Source: Holtermanniella nyarrowii
Lineage: Eukaryota; Basidiomycota; Tremellomycetes; Holtermanniales
Length of the DNA stretch: 64,000 bases
Reading direction: 5' to 3'
Assembly (NCBI GenBank): GCA_001600035.1
Contig: BCIT01000007.1
Span: 186,001 to 250,000 of the forward strand
Made by a program: the position numbers and the translations under genes. The notes beneath the pieces were generated by a model that did not search any database, was not told where the DNA came from, and worked only from the letters and a program-made list of their open reading frames with translations. Positions 1-10,194 of the stretch are shown here, one piece after another; positions within the stretch are counted from its first letter, which is position 1; every line of letters starts with the position of its first letter.

Positions 1-504
1 AAAAGGAAGGAAAGTAGGGATCAGGTCGTATAATACGAAAAGTTTGTCTCCACCGCTTCAAAATGAAGCAGGTCAGAGTCTAATTAAATAGACATCATAT
101 CAGCAGCCGGCGCGCAGGCTATTCAAGGTCACATAAAGATCTCCCACTCACGCTTGTGCTTCTCTATCATTCCTCGGCCTCAGCACACCGAACCTAGGAG
201 GTTTATAAGTCGCTTCGAACGCGCCAAAACGTTGAGGGCGAGCATCGGCTCTGTGAGGCGTCAGCGCGTGCTCCTTGGACCACGCGCTTACCGCTGCCTT
301 GCTGCGTTTGGCCTGTATGAGGATAGGATAGGCCAGATGCTGCCTAGGATACCCATGATGGTTGAATCTGAGAGCAGAGGGCACAGCTGCAGAGGAAGAC
401 CGGTTTGGCTGTGAACGTCATAACGCCGAATCATAACGCCGCAAGTGTGGCATGAGAGGCTGCAGGCTATGAACTATGTTGGGATACTCAACGATGGAGA
501 AGCC
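1..504. other. Window start, no gene recognised
   Basis: I see no supported gene here. Two overlapping opposite-strand frames at about 150-414 have no recognisable motif and no intron pattern, and look like chance frames. Confidence 0.5.
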
Positions 505-699
505 TCACTTCTTCCGGCCAAAGGTTACTCTGGCAAGACTATAAGCATGTTCGTCGTATGACACTTCGGTGGCTATCCCAGTGGACTTGTCATTGCAAAT
601 CACGTCCCAACGGATGGATGTACCTTCCTTGATCATTCTGGCAACAGTGTATACCGAGCCTTGAATGAATCTTTCAGTTTTGATGGAAGACATGGGCAT
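505..699 (-). CDS. Small protein, paralogue A (64 aa), unknown function
   Basis: A single-exon 64-residue frame that I do not recognise. It is supported by clear similarity to a second small frame 0.6 kb away (complement 1218-1433). Both start with MP, then share S-[IV]-K-x-E-x-F-x-Q-G-S-V, a Trp-Asp-Val about residues 31-33, an acidic stretch and an F-G-x-K end. There is no signal peptide, membrane segment or cysteine pattern, so a small soluble cytosolic beta-rich protein is the simplest guess. Shared sequence between two independent frames is the main evidence that it is real. Function is unknown. Confidence 0.55.
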   Translation of the reverse strand: MPMSSIKTERFIQGSVYTVARMIKEGTSIRWDVICNDKSTGIATEVSYDEHAYSLARVTFGRKK

Positions 700-1217
700 G
701 TTGAGTCGTGAGTGACATGGTGTTGAAGACTTCTGCGGCTTTTGTACACTCCAGTGCCGGCCAGTGTCCGAGGTGCCGAGGCATTAGAAGCTCGACAGCG
801 GAGTCGTTGACGGCTGAAGGTGGCGTCCTCCTCCTTCCTCTTTGAAAATATGAGATCTGACACTCCACTGTGTGGCATCTCTGTCAACTTGTCAAGTCAG
901 TCAAGTTTGCTGCCGCAATCCGCTCCGGCTTACCAGGAGACTGTGACGATATGCTCGGCACGCGTCTGACGAGTCCTAACGGACTTAGAACCGCAATGGT
1001 GGCGCGACATATCCAAGTAACAACAAGCCACTGCTATGGCAAAGTGACAGGTCAAGCTGTGCTGTATGGCGTCGATTCAAGCCTACTTCAGTGTGCTCCG
1101 GCCTCTTCTTGTTACTCTCCACGCTGTCAACAGTACACAATCCAAGCATCAAGCGACTTCTTAGGTGAGCCGAGTGGACGCTGCAAAAGATATCATTCTG
1201 TGTCTACGATACTCATC
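700..1217. other. Intergenic, no gene seen
   Basis: This separates the two paralogous small genes. The plus-strand frame starting at 870 runs antisense through the second small gene and shows no family motif, so I treat it as a shadow. Confidence 0.4.
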
Positions 1218-1433
1218 TCAGCCGTCGCGACTGAAAACGCACGATGTAAGCTTCTCTCCAAACAGAGAGTCCGCGATTGCCTTGGCGTATCCATCATTAG
1301 TAAACGCCATGACAGTGTTATCACTTTGCGTGACGTCCCAACTCGTGTATCCATCCTTCGAACGCACCTGAGTGGCTTCTGTAGTCACTGAACCTTGTTT
1401 GAAAGTCTCCTGCTTGACTGAAGTAAGAGGCAT
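1218..1433 (-). CDS. Small protein, paralogue B (71 aa), unknown function
   Basis: A 71-residue frame starting at the internal ATG at 1431-1433. This start was chosen because it aligns with the start of paralogue A and has a TATA-like box about 40 bp upstream. A longer upstream extension of the frame lacks similarity to paralogue A. Shared features are the MP start, E-x-F-x-Q-G-S-V-x-T near residues 9-18, W-D-V near residues 32-34, and F-G-E-K near the end. There are no introns, signal peptide or membrane segment. The pair suggests a tandem or local duplication with substantial divergence. The function is not recognised. Confidence 0.55.
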   Translation of the reverse strand: MPLTSVKQETFKQGSVTTEATQVRSKDGYTSWDVTQSDNTVMAFTNDGYAKAIADSLFGEKLTSCVFSRDG

Positions 1434-3351
1434 GCTGTGCAGTGTGTATGTCCGAAGCGACAACTTCGGTCGGCCTTTATATCCCTTCGCCAAAACACAC
1501 CTCAAGCTAGTCTGAAGGGATTGACGGGTGAGGAGTACCATGGAAGAGCTTCCTTTTTGCGCTCTCCAGCCTCCGCTCTCCTGTATGCACGAGCTGCACG
1601 CCGACCCTCCATTCTTATCCACAAGTGGATTCTGCCGACGATAATCTTGTGCGTCTGTGATCTACGCAGTGCACCATTTTGTCTCTTGTCCCCCAAGTCG
1701 CATCGCCGGCTGCATGCTCCATTTATGCTCAGCGTTTCGCGCGTTTATTCGTTTTGCCCCGCTGCTCTCAGTGCTCAGACTGCGGCTCAGCACTTTGAGA
1801 GGCATTGCTGACTAGCGTATCAAGGAAGTTTTTTGCTGGGACGTGATAGCTGCCAGTTGTACTACAATGCGCGACGCCCCGAACGGCCATGTTGCCACTC
1901 GAGCCGAGTCGGACAGCAGTGATTGAAACGATACCGCTTTTGGAGCTCTATTCTCAATTGACTGAGCAAGGCATACTTAGGAGCCAGGTAGTCTCCAAGG
2001 GCTTCTCTATAAGACTTATAGTCCTTCAGGATCATCGAGTACTCAAGGCATATTTTCCTGTCTCCTTTCTCGTTGACGGCTTCCTTTCTGCCAGCTAGCC
2101 CTCTGCCAGAGTGATGGCCTTGTTGATAAGGTGTCCTGAGTTCTCGATAGAGTATACTATTATTCCTCTGAGCCTTTCGAAGAAGATGCCAGATGCAGCG
2201 CACATCAGGAGCCTCCGCTCCCTTCTTGCGCTTGCGCTTGTCCGGGTGGCAAAAGTTTCGCGGCGCCTCATATTGAGGGTTTGTACGGGCTGAAGCTATC
2301 CTTGACATCGAGTACCACATGTGCAGAGTACTAGCTATAATTTTAATACTGTGAGAGATCTGGCCTCGACTGCCCAGACAGCGTTGAAGCCATTCATTTC
2401 CCCACTCTCGTTCTGCAGTTCTCCCAGTTGATATCTTACCCTCTCGTCGTAATCTCCCGGACTGCATTGAGATCAAACTTCGAGGACCAGAGGACTACCA
2501 GATATATTGTAGGTCAGGACGCCCCAATCAGCACCTGGCCTCTCTTGAGTCGCGATGGTCCTGCTCCTGTCGTTGAAGCATTCGCCTCGTTAGGAAGGTT
2601 GGTTGGACATGATGCAAGAAGCTGAAGAGACCGAGTGACAGTGACTTGCTGAGCCTTTTCATCGACTTCGAGACTTGTGGAGCTTGGAAACGCCTGCATG
2701 CAGTACCCTATGCTGCTGAGTTGATATTTCGCACGTGGCTCATATCTTCGCGTCACCAATGAAGTCGGTCACTTTGTGTCTTTTGTGACTGCGGCAACAC
2801 GGCAAGCATCGGTCGAGAGCTACAGCTTCCAAGGCTACTTTTCTGACTTCTACGTTCAAGTAATGACAGGTAACTATCATGACATGGCCGTGGTCCGTCG
2901 CTGAGCAGCCAAACAAGTTCAGAGCAGCTTTCGTCCAGTCGTTGCTATGAATGTTCCCAAACTTGACCTTTTCGCTTGATAGTCCCCCTCACTGATAGTC
3001 TCTATTGAAGTAGGTGTCTGTAGCTGATCCCAAGGCAGAACGTACTTGGTAATGATCCTGACAAGTCGTCCGTCTCGTCTCTCTGATACAGCCGTCGTAA
3101 TGCGGGCAAAGGAGCATACGGCAAAGCCCTCTTTTGACTTCTGGATCTCCGACGCAAGAATGGATCGCTTTCAAATGCCAACATCCGGCCGGGCTGTGTC
3201 GGAAGTCGAAATCGTCCGGCGATGATCCATGAGCTGCTTTGTTCACAGAGCCAGTACTTGACAAGATCGATCCCTTCGAGCTTGCACATATGCATCATGA
3301 CTTGAATTGAGCACAATCACTAAGACTCGATGCACCAACAAGGGCAGGAAC
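1434..3351. other. Long gene-poor stretch
   Basis: Apart from the TATA-like box at 1474 I see no supportable gene. The longest minus frame (1862-2476) is basic and low in family-like motifs, and no exon chain could be built around it. Coding content cannot be excluded for very small genes. Confidence 0.4.
1474..1483 (-). promoter_or_regulatory. TATA-like box of small gene B
   Basis: On the minus strand this reads GATATAAAGG, about 40 bp upstream of the ATG at 1433. Position and sequence fit a fungal TATA box and support the chosen start. Confidence 0.4.
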
Positions 3352-3585
3352 TCAACGACGCAGCGCAGACATCCAAGTGGCTATCTCAGCCTCGCTCAAC
3401 AGGCGTCCCAATGTATAACGTACACGCGATGTGTATTCGCCTCCGCTGCACGAGGATGAAGCGCGGTGCGTGATTGGGCCTCCAGAGACTACGTATTGCT
3501 CGATGTTCCAGTCCGCACCGGCCGTTTGTTGAACTGCGAAAGTCAAGGTCTGGTTATCATTGTAGCAGTGGGATTGGTGGGGCAT
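3352..3585 (-). CDS. Possible small protein (77 aa), unknown
   Basis: A 77-residue frame with an MP start, W-N-I at about residues 27-29 and a Y-T-x-R-V-R-Y-T-L-G-R segment near residues 52-62. These loosely echo the W-D-V and terminal F-G-R/K of the two small proteins at 505 and 1218. The resemblance is weak and may be chance. There is no signal peptide or membrane segment. It could be a third, very diverged family member or a non-coding frame. Confidence 0.3.
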   Translation of the reverse strand: MPHQSHCYNDNQTLTFAVQQTAGADWNIEQYVVSGGPITHRASSSCSGGEYTSRVRYTLGRLLSEAEIATWMSALRR

Positions 3586-4470
3586 GTTGCTTCTGGAAAG
3601 ATTGAGAGGATTTGGGATGGCTTCAATACCTGCTCAGCGGGACGGAGATGAAACCTGCTGCGTGCAGTCTTCTAACGGTCTGAAAGGGATGCTCGGATGG
3701 GGTCCACTCCGACAATCAGCACATCAAGTAGATTTTGAAAATCCAGGCGCTTTGTGTCACCACCCAAGAAGCACCGACGACCAAAGCCGCAGAATGAGAC
3801 GAGTTTGCCACTTAGGAGTTGCTGTACTCTCTCTATAGCTCGAAATGACACTATTTGATTTTGATTGTGTGTGCGGTCTGCACAAAGCTGAGAGTAGTCA
3901 ATATGTGCATATGCATGATACCCCCGCAGCTCAACGGTCAAAGGAGAGGCCGAGGCCAAGCTGCGGAGTGGAGATGCTGCACGGTCACCTTCTTTTCCTA
4001 CCACTTCGTTTTTCAATATGAGGGGGAAAGGATCTGTCAGCTGTAGTCCCAGCAGGTATCCCAGAACTAAACCAGGTCTAGCAGTAGCCAGTACGAGCTG
4101 AATAATGACCTCTCATTGTCAAGATCTGCCACATTTCTAACCGCTTTCACGTGCAGCGTCCGTTTAAGTTAAGCTATGCGGCCGCGGACGCGGCCGAGCT
4201 TGTGTTGACGATCCTTCCAAGAGTTTCAACTTTTTCAACCATCCTGTAGTTCACAGAACAACACGCGCCTCAAAGGCTCAAGGTTGACTGAGAAGATCAA
4301 TTGCGGTCAAGCTGCCTCTTCTTCAAACTGCATCCTTGCACCCTGAAACTCGGATAAAGTTATTCCGCAGCCCGAGCACAGCACTATCAATCTTTGCAGA
4401 AACTTGCACGCTATCACGACTCGCTCTTTCTAACACAATATCTGCGCAGAAACATCATCACACTTGCATC
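3586..4470. other. Upstream region of the aspartic-protease-like gene
   Basis: No gene is seen. The stretch includes a GC-rich palindromic patch (GCGGCCGCGGACGCGGCCG) near 4178-4197, which could be a regulatory site of the gene starting at 4471. I cannot assign a factor. Confidence 0.4.
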
Positions 4471-6897
4471 ATGGTCGCTCTCAACACTGCAGTCTACGTC
4501 TTGACGCTCCTTTCCGCGCATGTGGCATCGATTGCGGCTTTCCAGCCTGTACCAGGGTATACGCCGCGGCCACCTCGTGCTATCAACGCCGGTATCAGCA
4601 GTCGTGTACAGTCTCTGCCTGAAGTGCGACGAGACGCTACAGAGTTGCAGCTTGGTACCAGCTCTTCATCTATAATAAAGAGACAGGAGGCAAGCGAGGA
4701 GGAGCCAGCTCGGAGCGGTCGGCAGATGTTGAGGGAGATCGAGGGGTGAGTCGTTCACAGGCTCTTTCCTGATTAGACCCTGATCATTCCAGGACGTACA
4801 CGATTCCAATCATTATCGGAACACCTCCCAACGCCTACCCCCTCCAACTCGACTTGGCATCCTCCGACATCATCTTGGCATCGACACTATGCACAGTAGA
4901 TTCATGTCCAGCGAGTCTCGGTGAGACTGTCAATCCTTACTATGGTTTCACCTCCAGTTCCACGCTGCAGAACGTGACTGGCGCCGATGGAAGGAGTATC
5001 GCTTGGTCGACGCGGTATGCGGATCGAACAGCTGCTAGTGGGTTCGCAGTCAAGGAGACGGTCGAGATTGCGGGTATCGTTGCTGAGAACGTCACGCTTG
5101 GTATGTGCAATTCTTCTGAGATGTGGCTGATCGGAACAGGTATTATCAATGCGACGAACATCACATTGTCTGAGCAGGGGATTTCGGGCATCCTCGGTTT
5201 GGCATTCCCGAGGCTGTCGACTCTCGCTAGAGTCTCTCTTCGCAACCCTTCTACCAGCACCAGCACCAACACCAGCTCCACATCATCATCAGCATCCCCT
5301 TCAGCCGCAAGCTCGTCCACTGCATCAAGGTACCTGCCTCCTCTCCTCGAGACACTCGCTACCCATCCATACCTCCAATACCCACTGTTTGCCCTAGCAC
5401 TCAACGAAACGAATCCCGCCTTGACTCTCGGTGGTGTTTCATCGAATCATACATCGCCGTCAAACGCGACTGATGGGCGTCGAGTCGAGGATATCGAGTG
5501 GGTTCAGGTCGTTCCGTTTGGGCCTGCGGTCGATGCGCAGCTGGGTCTCACGATGGCGCCGACGCGTATCTCCAGCTCTGCATCATCCTCATCAATTGCC
5601 TATCAGTCGTCCGATTCAGCATCTTCATCCAGCGCCCCTGTGCAAGGCAGAGCGAAGAGGGCAGTGCCATCGACGCTCGCTGCGCTTGAGGACGAGGCAT
5701 ATCTCTACTGGGCGATCCAACTCCGCAACGTCTCTGTGAGTTCCCCGAAAAAATCACTTCACTTGGCAGTAGCTGATCGAAAGGTGAACGGCACGGACTT
5801 ACCGCTCGACTCGACGTACTCCGATCTTGGTCTTGGCAGTGTTGCACTTCTGGATCTGCAAGTCAAATGTGAAGACATGACTGACAGATCAGTGGCGCCA
5901 ATGGCATCTATGGACCCGCACAAGATGTGCGTAGCCTCTCTCTGTCTGTCAGAAGCTGACGACCAACAGGTCATCAACATCTTTTCAGCCATCCCTGATT
6001 CTCGTCAAGTCTCGGAAGGCCAATGGGCGGTACCGTGCGAGACGCGCATGACCCTGGGCTTCTCCTTTGGGTAAGTGCCAAGCTTGAAGCGATGCTGACA
6101 TTGCACAGAGGCCGGTACATCACCTTACAGCCTTCCGAATGGATGAGTGGACGAGTTGTCAATTCGCAGATGTGTCTCGCCTGGCCAGTCGCTTTGGTGA
6201 GTGCCTTCTTGATCGCTAGGGTTTTCGCTGAGACATCAGCCTGAGACTGGGGATGGGTTGGATTGGCAGCTTGGCACACCGTTGTTAAAGAAGGTCTACA
6301 GCATCTACAGGTATGTCTTCTTTCATTGCGAGCCTGACGTCCAGCTATGGCATCGACGGCGTACAGGCACCTCTAGTCGGCTTCCTGCCCATGACGCCCG
6401 TGTCTTCGCCCTCAACCTCGATCTCGCCGTCCTCGGCCTCATCATCCATCACCTCCACTTCTGCATCCATCTCTGCTTCCGTCTCTGCTTCCTCAGCTTC
6501 AAGCGCAGACCCCCTCTCACCAACACCAACTTCCATTCAGAATGCCTCACAGATCGCCAGCAATTTGGCTACGACTTTTGCTACACAGCTGCCAAACGTC
6601 CTTCTACCCGACCCAACGTACACCACCCCCACTTATGCCTTTTCGTCAGCACCGCTGTTGCAGGCAGGTGTCATCCAGACGTTGGGCCTGGGCAACGCTT
6701 CTGCATACACCATCATGCCGCCGCCCATGGTGGTATCGACGAGCGTCAGCGCCAATACTACGAGTACGCGCAGTGTCGGAGGCGTGGGCGACAGCATGGG
6801 CTCCATGTCTCCCTCAAACGGCAACTTCAAAGTCACGCCGGGTCAAGGAACATCCTTCGCTATCTTTATCGCTACAATCCTTCATCTTGTATGCTAA
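4471..6897 (+). CDS. Pepsin-like (A1) secreted aspartic protease homologue with altered active-site triplets
   Basis: A 712-residue product from eight exons: 4471-4745, 4793-5735, 5784-5857, 5893-5926, 5970-6070, 6109-6196, 6240-6310 and 6345-6897. The start was chosen because it gives a signal peptide (hydrophobic core, cleavage near SIAA). A propeptide with KR sites and a two-lobed A1 fold follow. The first catalytic motif reads D-L-A-S-S-D (Asp about 112) and the second D-L-G-A-N-G (Asp about 430), so both aspartates remain but DTG has become DLA and DLG. GIYGPAQDV and QWAVPC follow the second motif. The C-terminal part is Ser/Thr-rich and ends in a hydrophobic tail (about 696-712), fitting a GPI-anchored wall protein. 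Many N-x-S/T sites are present. Intron 5858-5892 is only 35 nt and starts with GCAAGT. Activity is uncertain. Confidence 0.85.
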
Positions 6898-7628
6898 TGC
6901 CTCAGTTTTCGACTCGTCCCCACTGTATTCATGTATACTACTACTTCTCTCGATCTCCAGTGGCAGTTCAAAACCTTCCATCGTGGTCCTCGCGAGGTAT
7001 TAGCTTGGCGAATGGCGTCTTGAAACGGACAGCCCAAAGGAGCGCAAGTCCCTGTATGCTCCTTTCGATCACCCACTGCGTGCTAGCGGCCAACCAGGGT
7101 TTCACAGCCCGCGGTTCCTACCTGCCAGACAAATCGCTCATGGACTTCACATTGTTCACATGCGTCGTATTTGAGGGCTGTAGCCACACTCGGCGCGGAT
7201 GTTTCAGCATGTTGAGGGTGAGGCATTCTATGCAACTTCAGCACCTCTTGTACGATGGCGCTCCCCAATGAAAGCGTACAAATTGGAATATACAGTGGAA
7301 GCGTGCGGTCGCCCAAGCTAGTCCGAGAAGACCATGTCAGCCGACCCGCCATCGCAGCTCACAGCGCATACCTAGGTGCAGTTATCATAGTTGATTCTTA
7401 TGCATGGCCAGTGGACCCCAGGCCGGCGAAGTCATTGAGCAATGGAGACCTCAACACGTATGAGCAGCACATGCATCGATATCGTCACCAGACGAAAAGC
7501 CAGGCCGGTCGGCGGGTTCAATCACGACGTGGCCTTCGTGGAAGAAATGCGACTTGCTGTAATTGCGGCGTGAATAGGACAATCCGAGACCTGGCACGTA
7601 TCCAGATGCCTCTGCTGCTCCTCGAGCG
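6898..7628. other. Intergenic, no gene recognised
   Basis: This follows the aspartic-protease-like gene. Frames here lack motifs and exon structure. The minus frame at 7451-7648 overlaps the end of a better small candidate at 7629-7754 and is not supported. Confidence 0.4.
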
Positions 7629-7754
7629 TCATTCCCCCACTTTGTCAATCACATATTTGTGGAAGTCCTGCGCAGCTTCCTCAGTGACAAGATCCTGATA
7701 AACTTCGCCATCCTCGGTGAGGACTGGAATTGTAGAATACTTCGAGTCAGGCAT
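7629..7754 (-). CDS. Candidate micro-protein (41 aa)
   Basis: A 41-codon frame, rich in Asp/Glu, starting MPDSKYSTIP and ending in DKVGE. It is supported by a clean TATA-like box (TATAAAAAGG on the minus strand, 7786-7795) about 32-41 bp upstream of the ATG, the same arrangement as small gene B at 1218-1433. There is no signal peptide or membrane segment. Length alone gives little evidence, and I recognise no family. It may be an acidic stress or regulatory peptide, or chance. Confidence 0.35.
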   Translation of the reverse strand: MPDSKYSTIPVLTEDGEVYQDLVTEEAAQDFHKYVIDKVGE

Positions 7755-7785
7755 AATTGGGAAGGGATATCTCCAAGTTTCTCAA

Positions 7786-7795
7786 CCTTTTTATA
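7786..7795 (-). promoter_or_regulatory. TATA-like box of the 41-aa candidate
   Basis: On the minus strand this reads TATAAAAAGG, about 32-41 bp upstream of the ATG at 7752-7754. Confidence 0.4.
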
Positions 7796-7976
7796 CGATG
7801 TCGCTCCTTTCATGCCCGTCACACTTTCAAATCGCCATGATCATTCCAGCATCACGAAAGCATGAAAGGAGGACGCTGCCGAATCCGGCTTGATCCAGCC
7901 GAACAAAGTGCTGGGCTGCGACCGGCTCAAAGTAGAACGGAGCGCGCGGAAAAAAAGGTATATACTGTCATTGACT

Positions 7977-9933
7977 CTACCTCAGCATCGCGAGCGGAAG
8001 TGCGTGCCCAGTGGAGGTGGTTATCGTCTTGGTCTGCGTGAATGACTCGACAGCCCATTTGCCGTTGAATCTTCCAAAGCCCGAGCTCTTGAACCCGCCA
8101 TGAGGCAAAGTAGGTTCGTCGTGGACTGTCATGGAGTTAATGTGCACCTTTGTTCATCAGCGTCACGTCATTACGCTTAAGCGTACCGCTCCTGAGTCAA
8201 GCTGCTTCGCGACCTCCAAACCCTCTGCAAGATCACTGGTCCAAACGGACGCCGAAAGTCCAGCTGCATTCTCGTTTGCTAGTTCGACAGCGTGAGCGGC
8301 GTCCCTGGCTCGCAAAACGATGAAAGAGGGTGCGAATGTTTCCTCGGTGTAGATCCTGGCCGATGGATTGACATCTGTGAGGACGATAGGCGCGTGTGAC
8401 GACGTGGTAGTATCCTGCTTCGAGTGGTGCAAGATCTTAGCTCCCTCGAAGAGTCAATTTCACAAGTCATCGTTAGGTGAACTCACCTTCGATACAGCGT
8501 CATCTACCAATGTCTGCAGCTCAACAGCAGCGCCTGGCCTAGCAAGTTCCATGCCCTCTACGCCTCGCGCAGACGTCAGATTCTGAGAAGCTTTGACCAA
8601 AGCCTCTGTGAAAGAAGCCACCGCGTCTTCCAGCACAATGACACGCTCAGTTGACATGCAGATCTGGCCAGAATGCAAGAGGGCTCCGGCGAGTATCTTC
8701 ATGGTCAGTCAGGGTCTGATCTTGCACGTACGTTGTTTGCCGCGATGTCCATCTTGGCGGAGGGGAGGATAATGGCGGGCGCCTTGCCGCCAAGTTCCAA
8801 CAAGCACGGTCTGTCTGTCAGCAACGAAGCTTGCCGTCAAGCTGCGCCAAATCACTTGACATGCTGTCCACATAGAGATCCAATCACTTTACCGACCTGA
8901 GTCGAGCCAGTAAAGTTGATCATGCGAACGTCAGGATGCGCGATACATTGCTCGACGCGGTGAGGTGTATCTTCCGGGGAGAAGTGCACCACTTGCAGAA
9001 CGTTCGCTGGAAGGCCAGCTTCTTTGAACAAGGGTCCCAGTGCCGAATGTAAGCTTGGAATCAGGGGCGACGCTAAGCTGTTAGCCATATGCACAGGGCT
9101 GAACGTACCCTTCATGATGACAGAATTGCCGCAGGACAGAGGGCCGGCTGGTCATTGTAAGTCAAGCGCAAGGTGAAGAACACATACCGATGGTTCGCAT
9201 GGACAGGGTCAAGCCAAAGTTGAACGGCGCGATACTGAGAACAACCCCGTACGGCTCACGCATGATCATGGCTAGTGATCCGTCTTGAGTAGCCGGAATT
9301 TCGCCCTTGAGCGCTCAGTTTTGCTCGGCTTGCTAGCAATGGAGCTCACCATACTTGCCATAGAGCTGAGGTGTCAGCAGATCTACTATCGACGACACAA
9401 TGACGTACGCTGTCGCAGCTTCAACAAGACCAGCATGCGCGATGTTGAAGTCGATGTCTAGGACCGAATCAGAGACGGAAGTGTCTCGTCGATAAAGCTG
9501 GCGCAGTTCCTCCTTCTTCTCTTTCATCAGGTCTGCAGCCAGGCAGAGTCAGTATATACCTCCGGATGATAGCCTCTCTTACCTTGAGCAGCACGTCGCG
9601 TCGCTGAGCAGCAGGTAGTTTACGCCATGACTGGGACGCGAGTCGACTTTGACGGATGGCATCATCCCTACGTGAGTCAGCTTGTAAGCCTATTTCCCTC
9701 ATGCAGTCTCACGTTGCAGACTCATCGAGGCATGTCACTTGTGCGACATGCTCCTGACTTTGCGGATGCTTGACTGCAAAAACATTTGCAGAAGAGATGA
9801 ATTCTTGATCATTCAACCAAGGATGCACGCTAGCAGTCGACAGAAAGCGAGTTGCAGGCCTTAGGTAGTGATTCCAAGAGCCTACTTGAGTTCCCGCGCG
9901 TGAAGTCAACGCGATCAAATGTCGTCGAATCAT
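7977..9933 (-). CDS. NAD(P)-dependent aldehyde dehydrogenase (salicylaldehyde/vanillin-type)
   Basis: A multi-exon ALDH of about 500 residues that oxidises aldehydes to acids. Family motifs are in order: PFNFGLTLS in the cofactor fold, NFTGSTQVGK (Rossmann G-S-T), LELGGKAP with the general-base Glu, and G-Q-I-C-M with the catalytic Cys. The C-terminal substrate region is HGGFKSSGFGRFN. The N-terminus (MIRRHLIALTSRAGTQ) is basic and hydroxylated and lacks early acids, so a mitochondrial presequence is plausible. The last intron lies in codon GCG/GTG within DSGA-VHINS. The motif order and the LELGGKAP/GQICMST variants resemble the aromatic-aldehyde (salicylaldehyde or vanillin dehydrogenase) branch. 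The exact substrate is inference. Upstream lies a short spacer to the CDC24 gene, transcribed in the same direction. Confidence 0.9.
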
Positions 9934-10194
9934 GTTTTCGGCACTACCTGCATTAATACCCGCAACATCGCAAGTGGATGGCCTAAAGTGGAGGTCAAGG
10001 TGAATGTCAATGTCCCAATATCAGTGTGACATTCCGAAGTGCATTCATTACAGTGGCTCTAGCTATCGTACAAACAAGACAGAAGTTGCGGACAATACCC
10101 ATATTGCACCCAAAAGTCTGCGCAAGCAAGAAAGAAAAGAGAGAAAAGCGACAACGGCCGAAGGCAGAGGTCAAAAGTCGTGACAAGGAAGGGA

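Noticed and set aside
870-1391. 173-codon plus frame as a gene
   Set aside because: It overlaps antisense the small protein with a paralogue and a TATA box, and has no motif of its own.
1862-2476. 204-codon minus frame as a gene
   Set aside because: Composition is basic and irregular, no conserved motif or splice structure, and no paralogue.
6258-7271. 337-codon plus frame overlapping the protease 3' end
   Set aside because: It is in the wrong frame relative to the conserved C-terminal lobe and contains no domain; the spliced protease frame fits.
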